Positions 1 through 7,957 of a DNA stretch of 16,087 nt are shown piece by piece; within the stretch, counting starts at the first letter, position 1, and each line of letters starts with the position of its first letter. The stretch is from Podila epigama (taxonomy: Eukaryota; Mortierellomycota; Mortierellomycetes; Mortierellales; Mortierellaceae), in contig JAAAVE010000579.1 in assembly GCA_015679605.1 (NCBI GenBank), positions 1-16,087 of the forward strand, in the 5' to 3' direction. Both the position numbers and the translations under genes were made by a program. The notes below the pieces were generated by a model. The model saw only the letters and a program-made list of their open reading frames with translations. It ran no database searches and was not told the origin of the DNA.

Positions 1-455
1 CTGATGTTGACTTCTGATTTCGGGTCATCACTCATCTCCAGATGGCTGTTCGCCTTTTCTAAAGCCTCAAACTCCTCGATCGCCATGTCAAACAACTTCT
101 TGGCCGCACCTGCGCCATAGTTCTCAGCAGACTCCTTGCTGGCCTCCTCGCGAGCCATCTGGAAGAGCTCCATGGCAGTCGGCTTGGTATCGAATTGCAG
201 CTCAATTTCACCTTCGGCGCATCCTTCGCATGAAGAGTCGTTGCAGTCGGCAGAGTGGCCCTCACGGACGTTGTCATCCTTGTCGTGCTCGTCTTTATCC
301 TCGTCTGTCACATCCTGCTCAACACGAGCCTTTTTTGAAACTGGCTGTTCCTCTCCTTGCACTTGAGCGCTTGTTTGTCCAGTTATTCCATTGCTGGTAT
401 GTTCATTGGTTGTTTCTGACAATGAAGCCTTTCTCTTGTGGTCTGCGGAGCTCAT
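1..455 (-). CDS. Partial acidic nuclear-type protein, possibly Ett1/Nro1-like (3' end outside window)
   Basis: An open frame starts at the ATG at 453-455 and stays open for 151 codons to the left edge, so only the N-terminal part is present. Residues 1-60 are polar with two basic patches (HKRKAS near residue 6 and KKARVE near residue 41), which look like nuclear localisation signals. A run rich in D, E and K follows, then a small cysteine cluster (C-x4-C-x2-C). From about residue 90 the sequence is helical and TPR-like, with ELFQMAREEA and KKLFDMAIEEFEAL. An acidic N-terminus followed by TPR-like helices is reminiscent of fungal Ett1/Nro1 (translation termination enhancer / nuclear import adaptor), but no diagnostic motif is visible, so that name is only a suggestion. 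No intron is needed in the visible part. Confidence 0.6.
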   Translation of the reverse strand, partial: MSSADHKRKASLSETTNEHTSNGITGQTSAQVQGEEQPVSKKARVEQDVTDEDKDEHDKDDNVREGHSADCNDSSCEGCAEGEIELQFDTKPTAMELFQMAREEASKESAENYGAGAAKKLFDMAIEEFEALEKANSHLEMSDDPKSEVNI

Positions 456-753
456 GTCAGACTGATGGATGGACTCGATGGATGGATGGATGGCAAAGAA
501 AGAAGTGATCAACCTTTTTTTTTTTATGGGGACTGCTTTTTGTCATTCGCTACCCTTTTCAAGAATTACATGAGGATGCAGCGAGTGAGGAATCTCTCTC
601 TCACTCTCTCACACACTCACACACACTGTTCTCTTCAGGTTGAGTTGGATAGGGACTTGCAGCAGATTTAAACTGGTGTATATTGGTACAATTTGTGGTG
701 ATGATATATTACAAAGGTCAAGGAGATTGGCGAGTGAGGACACATACACTCAC
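456..753. repeat. Intergenic spacer with GATG, T and CT/CA simple repeats
   Basis: The spacer separates two minus-strand genes. It holds GGAT-type repeats at about 463-493, a T run at about 514-524, and a CT repeat passing into a CA repeat at about 593-627. Small plus-strand open frames here consist of repeat translation and look non-coding. It should contain the promoter of the gene to the left and the 3' end of the gene to the right. Confidence 0.6.
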
Positions 754-2060
754 TCAGCTATTCGATCGAGAATCCATCTTGAGGCGAGCCAGGAAAGCTG
801 CGCGGAGTTGGGCGTTGATGTCCTGGTATGGATTCACACTCAAGGCCTCGGGTTGCGTTGGTGACGACTCTACAGTGTCGAAGCGTGTGAACTGGTCTAG
901 TTGGCGCGCATGGGGTTGTTGCTGCTCTTGCGAGAGAACATACCCCAGCGACCTATCATAGTTGTTGGCATGTTCATGTTCGCTGGCATCTGTCATATCT
1001 TCATCCACATCCATGCTTCCTCCTGGCAATGTTGAACCTTGTGGGGTCGACTGATGTCTTGCGAGATTCCAGGCTGTAGGAGTCGGAAATACACCATTGG
1101 AGAATGTACGCTGAGCGTGTGGCTCATCCCCCTCCTTCATTTGCTGATCTATTTGCTGATCAGTTTGCTGCTCGTGCAAGAGTTGATGTTGCTGACGCGG
1201 CTCATCCGAGCTCCTGTCCACTCTCAGAACAGAGTCGTCTGGAATACCATATCGTGCAGCATGCAGAGAATGGAGGAGGTGATTCCCGTGGTAAACTTCG
1301 TGGATGCCTTTTATCTGGGGCTGGGGTATCTGTATCGGCGGAGCTGGCGCTCTAGAGGCTGTCGAGGACTTTGTTGAAATCTTTATAGGTCCAAATGGAC
1401 GTGCAGGGGATGTGAAGGAAGACCGTGAGCCATTGGCTTGCTCACTCATTGATGCATAGTCTCCAGTGGCCAATGTATCTTCATGTGGAGATTCGTGAGA
1501 CGGACTGTAAGGTGGTGACCTGCACGAGAGGTAGAGGAAGAACAAATTGCACTTAATTTGTAAGACACCACACTACAAAAAACGCGTCAGTTTAGGCTTA
1601 AAATAAGAAAAAAATAAAAAAAAAAAAAAGGCACATACTCTGATTCCAACTTGATTCTGCGCATCTTTTTCAAGACACGACCTTCAATGCCACCATGCCC
1701 ATATTCACTCTCTGGACTACTGGCATTGGCTGGCTGATTCTGTTGCGATTCATTGTTTTCTGACGCAAATGAGGAAGAATCCTTGGCATCATTAGGATAA
1801 AACCGACGTTTCATTTGCCTTGGCTGTTGACAGGGCAACGCGGCTGTAATGACGGGTTGGAGTGGAAACGGTGTAATGGTGAAAAAATATGGGATACGAG
1901 GAAGACTAAACAAGGCGTTTGAAGATTGTGACGATTGTGGCGGTGGAGAGAGTGGACCAGCCAATGGCCCTGCTGTAGAAAGATTTGCTGTGCGTGGAAG
2001 TGAATTGTTGAATAGTGATCGCTGTTTACGACAAGGAAATGACCGGTCTGAGGAAGTCAT
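754..2060 (-). CDS. Two-exon low-complexity protein of unknown function
   Basis: Exons on the minus strand are 1639-2060 and 754-1519. The join keeps phase across donor TCAGA/GTATGTG and acceptor CTCGTGCAG, giving about 395 residues ending in DSRSNS. A second start at 1814 (MKRRF) would give 313 residues. The upstream stretch could instead be 5' leader, so the start is uncertain. I do not recognise the family. Visible features are a basic block RVLKKMRRIKLE just before the splice, a Pro/Ser-rich centre, a more ordered segment near HLLHSLHAARYGIPDDSVLRV, Q/E-rich runs, and a C-terminal helix-like INAQLRAAFLARL. There is no signal peptide or membrane segment in the conserved-looking part. The basic block suggests a nuclear or nucleic-acid-associated protein, but that is inference. 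Confidence 0.65.
1588..1638 (-). other. A-rich part of the intron of the orphan gene
   Basis: This is the donor-proximal part of the 119-bp intron 1520-1638. On the minus strand it is an almost pure T run after the GTATGTG donor, and an ACGCGT hexamer sits just beyond it at 1582-1587. Long T tracts next to splice sites recur in this window (MEF2 intron 1, HRP1 intron 3). Confidence 0.5.
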
Positions 2061-2240
2061 TGCGGTCACTTTGTCTGTCTTGCTTGTTGCAAATGCTTTT
2101 GTGGGAGGCACTTGAACAAGGATTGTAATGCACAAGTGAAGGAAGAGAAAAAGGTAATCCAATGGTGGGACAAAAAAAAGGATTGATGCAAGGAAGAAAA
2201 AAAAAAGAGTGGCATTTTATCACGTGATTAGGCATGCATT

Positions 2241-3297
2241 TTAAACAGGCAACTTTTGGCCGCTCATCCTATCTACGAACTACACGTTTTCACGTATTTT
2301 CAGAAGGGTCAAAAAGAAGGTCAGTTTGAGATTTTGGGTGTGGGGGAAGAAGAAAAGCAGATGGAAAAATAAAAGTTGCCTCACCTTTGAAATCCCTGGT
2401 GCGCTGAGCACATTGCCGATGACGGGAAGTCTCCTCAAAAAACCAATAATCACAGGGAAAAAGTCACTAAGTAGTATAAAACATACCAAGTTAGTAGGTG
2501 CGAAGGTGTAGATGTCCACCATAGCAATAGCGTTCGTCATGTATTGGAAATAGATCATACCCAAAGAGGTTGATGAATCCAAAGAGCTCCACGATAACGC
2601 CAATGACTGGCCATTTGATAAAGACCAAGAAGATGCCACCAAAGAAGCAAATCGTCCCGCGAATCTTTTGGCGCCGCGCAAAAAAGTATATCGTCTTTTG
2701 TGTTCCGATGACTAGAGTCAATCCTGCCAGGAAGAGGATCTACAGACAGCAAAAATGATAGAACAGGGAGGATCAATTAGTCCGAGTTCTCGGCCTGACT
2801 GTTGGACTTGAAAAGTGCCATTCCCATGCATCCCAATATATCCAGATAGTCCATGCATCTCCGTTATGAAGCCACAAACATATAAAGAGGTCAAAGAGTA
2901 ATTAAACCATGGGGATCAAAACGTTGTGCGTATAGTCATGCTACGTAGGTATCAATGTCAGGCAATAGAGAGTGATACAGTGTAGGCCAAACACGTTTGT
3001 GCGATGCCAAGCCTTGTCTTCAACATCTTTTTCCTTGTCTATGGTGTCATGACAATCCTGCTAAAGTATTATGGCGGAGTGAGTCATTCATTCCTTACGT
3101 TTCCAATGGCTAGTAGACCTCCATCAAAGAACATCATGACGCCCATCAACATGAAGAACAAGCCAAACGCCGTCAGTCCAACGCCAATTTCTATAAAAGT
3201 GGATTGTGTTGATACTGTTAGATGCTGCAGGTTGTGGTATATTTCTAGTAAAATGCTTCACGACAAGTGGTTTACTTTGTGTGTCTGTGAGCCACAT
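2241..3297 (-). CDS. GOT1: Got1-family vesicle transport protein (ER-Golgi)
   Basis: Five exons on the minus strand: 3276-3297, 3099-3190, 2561-2739, 2385-2466, 2241-2279. All junctions keep phase and give 137 residues, the usual length for the family. The product starts MWLTDTQKIGVGL and contains FFDGGLLAIGN, LVIGTQKTIYFF and FFPVIIGFLRRLPVIG, ending FVDRMSGQKLPV. These follow the Got1 pattern of a short cytosolic N-terminus, four hydrophobic helices, and the FFP...GF.RR.P.(I/L)G signature. Got1 is a small Golgi/ER membrane protein that, together with Sft2, supports vesicle fusion and COPII traffic. The first exon is only 22 nt long. Intron 3 has a CTAAC branch site about 26 nt before its AG. 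The gene runs in the same direction as its neighbours, with short spacers on both sides. Confidence 0.95.
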
Positions 3298-3414
3298 GGT
3301 TGTTTCGTTGTCTGTGATGAATAAGAGAAAAAAAGGGATTAGGGTGAAAAAAGGGTGAATGAGAGGAGCGATTATGATTTTACATGAAGATGAGAACATG
3401 AGCCCTTTTTCTAC

Positions 3415-3420
3415 TTTATT
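3415..3420 (-). terminator. AATAAA poly(A) signal of the NF-YC gene
   Basis: TTTATT on the plus strand reads AATAAA on the minus strand, 30 nt beyond the HAP5 stop codon, which is a normal position for a cleavage signal. It lies before the GOT1 start at 3297. Confidence 0.5.
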
Positions 3421-3449
3421 GTCAAACATGGAAGGAAAATGTCACGTGG

Positions 3450-4817
3450 CTAAAGTGCTTGAGCGTTATACCACTGCTGTGGATGTGGATAAGGCTGCTG
3501 CTGATGATGTTGCTGTTGTTGCTGTTGCTGTTGTTGCTGTTGGTACTGCTGCTGTGTCTGCTGCTGGCTTGGATGCATGCCCTAAAAGAAGATTCGGCAG
3601 CGAAACACAGTCAAGATACTAGCGTTAATTCCAAGAACATGGTCAACGGCATATAGCCATTATCGCTTTTCGAGCAATATCTTACCATCGAAAACGTATT
3701 ATTTTCCAAGATGGCATAAGGGTATCCGTATCCGTCCAGAGCGCCAGCCGTGGCTCCCATGCCCAGATTGGGCTCGGCGCCAGTAGGGGGTGGGGGTATG
3801 AACATATCTTGGCTGCGACGTTGCTCCGCGTTCGGATGGCCCTTGGTTTCTTTGCTTGACGACAACTTGTACTCTTCGCGTGGGACAATGTCAATGAGAA
3901 AATCAAACATATCTGTCTTGACAATCGCGGCAGCAATGTCGCTTCTTTGCAGAGTTCGTCGCTTGTTTTCTTCGGCGTGAATCCTGAAAAAATATCAAGA
4001 TGTCAATGTCATTGCTGATATTATACATTTACGGTGACAGTACCCAACTGTTGGTATCACCATATGCCATCTTACCATGCGCGGAGAGTCAACTCGGTAA
4101 TGAAAATCTCGCATCCACGGTCAAACACCAAGGGAGCTTCTGCACTAATCATCTGTAGAAAGTGTGAGGGTTCGAAAATGAGACAACGGATGGATGAGAG
4201 ATTGTGTAAATAGCATAGTCAAGTCAGCATTAACAAGTTATGGTTCTACACCCTGCAGTGTGTACACATGGAGAATACGCGCCTCGATTACCTTTGCCTT
4301 TTTTTTTTATGTGTTGCGCAAGAATGCAACAGAATGAATTGAATAAAAAGAAGGACTTGTCAGACATCATGTAACCAACAACTATCATGCCAGCAAACAT
4401 ACATTTGTGTAACAATCCTAGATGACCTTCCTACAGTGTTTATTGCACTCCACACAACAAGAACTGGCATTCAAAATTCAAACATACCTTGACATCATCA
4501 TCAGTCTTCATGACCTTCTTAATGCGAGCAAGTGGAAGATGGTGTATCTTAAAGTCTTGACGCACGTTTTCGACGTCGTGCATCTGGTTCATCCAGAAGG
4601 ATTGGAGGAGGTGCAGATGTGCTTGCTGCATGGGTTGCTGATTAGCGTGAGCATGGTCATGATGGTGCTGCAGTGGTGGAGGTGGGTGGTTCATGGGTGG
4701 GAGAAGATTGAACGGATGATGGTATCGAGGAGCAGCAGCAGAGACTGGGATGCTGGCGCTGGAAGAGACCTGGCGACGATGCTGGGGTTGGTAGATGTTG
4801 TTCTCCTGTGAATCCAT
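3450..4817 (-). CDS. HAP5: NF-YC / Hap5 subunit of the CCAAT-binding complex
   Basis: Four exons on the minus strand: 4488-4817, 4076-4152, 3686-3983, 3450-3581, giving 278 residues with all phases consistent. Residues 1-85 are His, Pro and Gln rich. Residues 89-175 form a complete NF-YC histone fold: [46 protein letters not shown], then SDIAAAI and [13 protein letters not shown]. The last exon encodes a tail dominated by glutamine and ends NAQAL. NF-YC pairs with NF-YB and then NF-YA to bind CCAAT boxes. In yeasts the complex controls respiratory and iron-dependent genes. An in-frame ATG lies upstream at 5006, but the extension is repetitive, so the MDSQ start was chosen. Intron 1 (335 bp) interrupts the fold right after DDDVK. 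Confidence 0.95.
3469..3560 (-). repeat. CAG/CAA repeat coding the poly-Q tail of NF-YC
   Basis: On the minus strand this is a mixed CAG/CAA tract coding about 25 glutamines with a few H and Y interruptions, inside the last HAP5 exon. Mixed codons slow expansion but the tract could still vary in length between strains. The reading frame stays open to the TAG at 3450-3452. Confidence 0.8.
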
Positions 4818-5096
4818 GGAACTGGATGATATGCTATAACGAATGAAAGGTGGATGGTTGGATGGACGAATGAAGTGAGAGTAAGGTGAAAAGATGAGAG
4901 TGGAGGAGTGTGAGAATGTTGAGTTGTCAAGAAGTGAAGCAAAGCGAGCAAAGTGAAAGTGAGGATGAGGATGAGTATGAGCGTGTGCCAGAGAGGAGTG
5001 ACACACAGCATCACTTTTTTTTTTTTTTTGTCAAGTGTCTTGAAAAAACGTGACATGGTCTAAACGCCTTTTTATTGCTTTTTCTTAAATTCTCTC
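4818..5096. other. HAP5 leader/promoter and RRG7 3' region
   Basis: Spacer between two minus-strand genes. The part next to HAP5 is CA/CT-rich on the minus strand and remains open in frame with HAP5. A run of 14 T residues is at about 5015-5028. No separate gene is visible. Confidence 0.5.
5071..5076 (-). terminator. AATAAA poly(A) signal of RRG7
   Basis: TTTATT on the plus strand, read as AATAAA on the minus strand, lies 21 nt past the RRG7 stop codon. Confidence 0.5.
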
Positions 5097-6326
5097 TCAT
5101 TCAATCTCAAGTCGGGAGGGTATCGTCAAGTCCAGGTTGGCCATGTTCACGTTGCGGTCCATATCACCTCCATACTCGTCATCGTCCATGTCATTATCGC
5201 CACTTGAACAAAGTATACCCTCCTCATCATTCGGTACAATATCGAGATAATCCGGCCGCTCTACGTCGATCGACAGGGCGTCGTCCAGCGACAGTGAAAA
5301 GTCTTCAATCTCGTAAACAGGACCAGTATCCTCCTCAATATTCATGTATGGTCCCGGCAGCCGCTCCAGTGGTTTATTCTTAAAACATAGCATGGGTCGC
5401 GTCTCAGTAGACTTGGACTTGGTTCTGACCCATTTGGTGCCGACATGAACTCCAAGCATGACGTCGTCTGCAGCCTTGTTCCACATCAGTTTTTTGCATT
5501 CGTGGTTTTCCGTGTCAATCACGACCAGCGCCATGGGCCACTGTGATTTGACGAATGGATATATGGCCTGTTTCGTAAATTCTGACGAGACGGCGAGCAT
5601 CGCTAATGTTGGTTTCGACTCGAACGAGAGAGAACCCTGGAGCTCTCGCACGTACTTGGGTCCGATCTTGGCGTTCATCATTTTGCATTGCACAATCACC
5701 TTGAGATGCCGTACCATATCACCAGGCTGCGGTGAAGCACTGAGTGGTAGGAACCAGGTCCCACGAAGATCGATACCCCTATCCCCATTACCAGCTGATC
5801 GTTGCGTGTAGATCCCGAGTCGTTTCTTGAGGATCTCCTGTGTCTGGTACTCGAAGAGGGTGCCACGGTAGATGGTGCTTTTGGTGTTGTGGTCCAGTTC
5901 TTCAAAGCTGTAGAGGTCGTTGTGGGTGCCAATGAAGGTGCCTTTGGCATTCGATTTCCGATGCTGGATGTCGCGGTTGAGATAGCGCATAGTGCTATGA
6001 ATATCACGCGGAAAGGGAGCAGGATCGAGTTCTGGATAGTACACCGGTTGAGAGGGCTCTTCATGGTCCTGATATGTTGACGTTCGCGTGGGTGGTGGAA
6101 GAGATGGCATGGACGAGTCCATGACAGAATCATTGAATTGAGCTGAGGGATCATGTGGAGAAGGTGCCTGGGTGGTCCATAGGTCCTTGGTGGCAGCAAG
6201 GGTTGATTGGAGTCGTTTATGAAAGATGCGGAGACGATGTGAGCATGAGCATTGTTGGGCTATGGAAGCAACAAAGCCTCTGCTAATGGGTGGTGGGACG
6301 AGTAGTCTTCTTGCAATAATGTTCAT
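5097..6326 (-). CDS. RRG7: Rrg7-like mitochondrial protein with Mrr-type nuclease fold
   Basis: A single exon encodes 409 residues from the ATG at 6324-6326. An in-frame ATG at 6416 exists, but the chosen start gives a typical mitochondrial presequence (MNIIARRLLV, rich in R, with no acidic residue before about residue 48). Residues 150-275 match the Rrg7/DUF2034 pattern and the Mrr branch of PD-(D/E)xK nucleases: E159 in LFEYQTQEIL, then GDRGIDLRGTW with D186, VIVQCK with Q213 and K215, and IGPKYVREL. The presumed catalytic set E...D...QxK is intact. Yeast RRG7 is required for respiratory growth and its enzymatic role is unclear. The C-terminal 100 residues are acidic and probably disordered. 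The gene is intronless among intron-rich neighbours and lies head to head with MEF2. Confidence 0.85.
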   Translation of the reverse strand: MNIIARRLLVPPPISRGFVASIAQQCSCSHRLRIFHKRLQSTLAATKDLWTTQAPSPHDPSAQFNDSVMDSSMPSLPPPTRTSTYQDHEEPSQPVYYPELDPAPFPRDIHSTMRYLNRDIQHRKSNAKGTFIGTHNDLYSFEELDHNTKSTIYRGTLFEYQTQEILKKRLGIYTQRSAGNGDRGIDLRGTWFLPLSASPQPGDMVRHLKVIVQCKMMNAKIGPKYVRELQGSLSFESKPTLAMLAVSSEFTKQAIYPFVKSQWPMALVVIDTENHECKKLMWNKAADDVMLGVHVGTKWVRTKSKSTETRPMLCFKNKPLERLPGPYMNIEEDTGPVYEIEDFSLSLDDALSIDVERPDYLDIVPNDEEGILCSSGDNDMDDDEYGGDMDRNVNMANLDLTIPSRLEIE

Positions 6327-6530
6327 TTGAGTTGTGGGTGAACTGCTCTCTTGTGTGTGAGTCGCAGTTGGTGGCGAGGGAAATGTGTGATGTGGGCGAG
6401 AATGGGGTTTTGTCAAGTGTTTTTTGAAGCAGGCGAGGAATGCGTTTGTAAAAGTGTGTGGGAAGAGTTGCGGTGTCGAATGTTGATTGAACTTTAACGG
6501 GGAGTAGGAAAGAAGAGGAGGGGTTTATAT

Positions 6531-6585
6531 ATGAATGGATGAATGGATGAATGAATGGATGAATGAATGAATCAATCAATCAATG
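6531..6585. repeat. (ATGA/ATGG)n passing into (ATCA)n microsatellite
   Basis: Tetranucleotide units ATGA and ATGG alternate and then switch to ATCA units near 6570-6584. It lies about 200 bp upstream of the RRG7 start. Confidence 0.85.
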
Positions 6586-6712
6586 AACGGTTCAAATGGA
6601 TTCGAAGGTGACAAAAAAAAAAAAAAAAATAAACAAAAAATCAGCGGCGAGTGAGTTGATCTTTTTTTCGTTTTCAGGGGCAGAGAAATCAAATGAGAAA
6701 AACGAGAAAATT

Positions 6713-6732
6713 AGTGAGTGAGTGAGTGAGTG
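6713..6732. repeat. (AGTG)n microsatellite
   Basis: Five tandem AGTG units in the divergent spacer. Confidence 0.85.
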
Positions 6733-6790
6733 GCTGTCTGTCTATCTGGAGGGGGTGAAGAGTGGCAAAGTAGTGTGATGGCAAAGACTA

Positions 6791-6829
6791 CGAGTGGCTA
6801 CGCGTGGCTACGCGTGGCTACGCGTGGCT
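6791..6829. repeat. 10-bp minisatellite carrying ACGCGT in each junction
   Basis: Nearly four tandem copies of CGCGTGGCTA; the first copy has an A in place of the second C. Each junction forms the palindrome ACGCGT, at 6800-6805, 6810-6815 and 6820-6825, spaced exactly 10 bp, about one helical turn. Confidence 0.9.
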
Positions 6830-7214
6830 GGCTTCTCTTTCAAGTTGTCCAAGTTGAGTTGAAGTCGAGTTGTGCTGTGTTCAGGCGACAACACTTTGCA
6901 TCCCATCACATTCAAAGTGGAACAAAAAGAAAGCGCGCATCGAGGATGAAGAATGAAAAACGAGTTGTGGCGAGCACTTGAAAGGGAGGGAGGCAAAGGG
7001 ATAAGGGGATGTGACAAAATGACAAAAAGATCGTTGTGGCTAGACACGGTTCTTTCTTTGAAATGAACTCGTGATGACAAAGAACGCTACGCGTTATCAG
7101 AGTGAGTTTTACACACTTTTACAGACAAATGAATGGCAACAAACCTATGCACACAAAAAACTCTACTAGGCCACCTCTTTTGTTTTGAGTTGCGAGAACA
7201 TCTTGTGGACGCGT
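6800..7214. promoter_or_regulatory. Cluster of five ACGCGT (MCB-like) boxes
   Basis: ACGCGT occurs at 6800, 6810, 6820, 7089 and 7209 (first base of each) in the spacer between divergent RRG7 and MEF2. Only two others were noticed in the rest of the window (1582 and 10884). ACGCGT is the core of the MluI cell-cycle box bound by MBF-type APSES factors in ascomycete yeasts. Regulatory use here is inferred from clustering and position only. Confidence 0.45.
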
Positions 7215-7610
7215 GTGTCCCAACTTGGACTTGGCCATGGACCGCTCTTTGTCTTTGGTGACATGTTTTTTTTTAAACCTGGTTTGGATGGATATGTAAT
7301 AGTGTGTTACACAGAGACTCAATTGATTACCTCTTCACTGTCCTTCGTTCCTAGGCTCGGAGCCTTGGATATGTCGTGCTCGGTATTGTACATTGGATTA
7401 CGTCGAACGTATTGTGCCAATTGCCAAACATGGTTCCACCGGGACCTCCTGGCTGCATCCAACATGGTCGAAGCAGGCCGGTACTATCTACAGAACCTAT
7501 CAAGCCCAAAGTACCTTCTTCCCATCGCTGCGGACAATAGATGGGTCTTTCAGCCAAAGTATGGCCCAAACATCCCTCATGATGTACAGGACGGCGAGTT
7601 GCTGGACTGA
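7185..7610 (+). pseudogene. Possible C-terminal remnant of a Fanzor/TnpB-like nuclease
   Basis: A plus-strand frame, open for 141 codons and ending with the TGA at 7608-7610, contains CANCQTWFHRDLLAASNM followed after 12 residues by SSPKYLLP. Zinc-ribbon C-x2-C, then (H)RD with an aspartate, then AA.N(M/I), then a (R/S)P.YL tail is the layout of the C-terminal zinc ribbon and RuvC-III region of TnpB/OrfB proteins and their eukaryotic Fanzor relatives. Only one C-x2-C pair is clear, the RuvC-I and II parts are absent, and no convincing ATG-initiated full gene exists, so this would be a decayed fragment. Other frames are also open here, which weakens the coding case. It lies just upstream of, and on the same strand as, MEF2. 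Confidence 0.38.
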
Positions 7611-7957
7611 AGTGCTTCTCAAGGATAGAGGTAAGACTTTGACGAGAAAGTGAGAACCAGCAAGAAAAAAAAAGATAGGTACGCGATCGTATGAACAGAT
7701 TGTCACTAACACCATCGTCCTACAATACACGAACACAGGACTACACCATTGCCAAGAAACAAACTATATGCGATATCATCGAACTCGCGTAAGTGAGTAA
7801 AATTTAATCACATGGTATGGGCTGTAAAAAATTGAAGTCCAATTTTTCCATTTTCGGCTAACTGTTGTTTGTTTATTTGTTTTTTAATCAGTTGTTATGC
7901 GATGCAGGGAAACCGCTGTTTTTCACATCAATTCATTCCATTCTCTTCGGACAGGAA
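7611..7957 (+). other. MEF2 upstream leader with two spliceosomal introns
   Basis: Two good introns are visible on the plus strand. The first is 7631-7738 (AGAG/GTAAGAC, a CTAAC branch site about 26 nt before CACAG). The second is 7789-7891 (CTCGC/GTAAGTGAG, CTAAC at 7858-7862, pyrimidine tract, AATCAG). They bracket a 50-nt exon, 7739-7788. The MEF2 transcript therefore probably starts upstream of 7630. After splicing, the frame of the MEF2 ATG at 7958 stays open back to an ATG at 7561, so a longer N-terminus of about 62 extra residues is possible. The short start was kept because MYIRST... already looks like a presequence. Confidence 0.55.

Larger units (their letters stand above)
6327..7184. 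other. Divergent spacer next to RRG7: satellites, no gene seen
   Basis: This 0.86-kb stretch lies upstream of RRG7. It holds an ATGA-type microsatellite, an A run at about 6613-6629, an AGTG repeat, and a 10-bp minisatellite carrying ACGCGT boxes. Short open frames on both strands are repeat-rich and have no protein character that I can recognise. Confidence 0.6.

Noticed and set aside
2740-3098. Possible extra exon in the long GOT1 intron 2
   Set aside because: Exons 2 and 3 join directly into an unbroken Got1 family sequence and total length, so nothing is missing.
4440-5006. N-terminally extended NF-YC from the ATG at 5006
   Set aside because: The added part is translation of CA/CT repeats with no NF-YC similarity; the MDSQ start is simpler.
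5696-6199. 167-codon minus-strand frame in another phase
   Set aside because: It overlaps RRG7, whose frame carries the nuclease motifs and a presequence.
6531-6829. CRISPR-like array in the divergent spacer
   Set aside because: Units are 4 or 10 bp in direct tandem without spacers; these are simple satellites in a eukaryotic genome.
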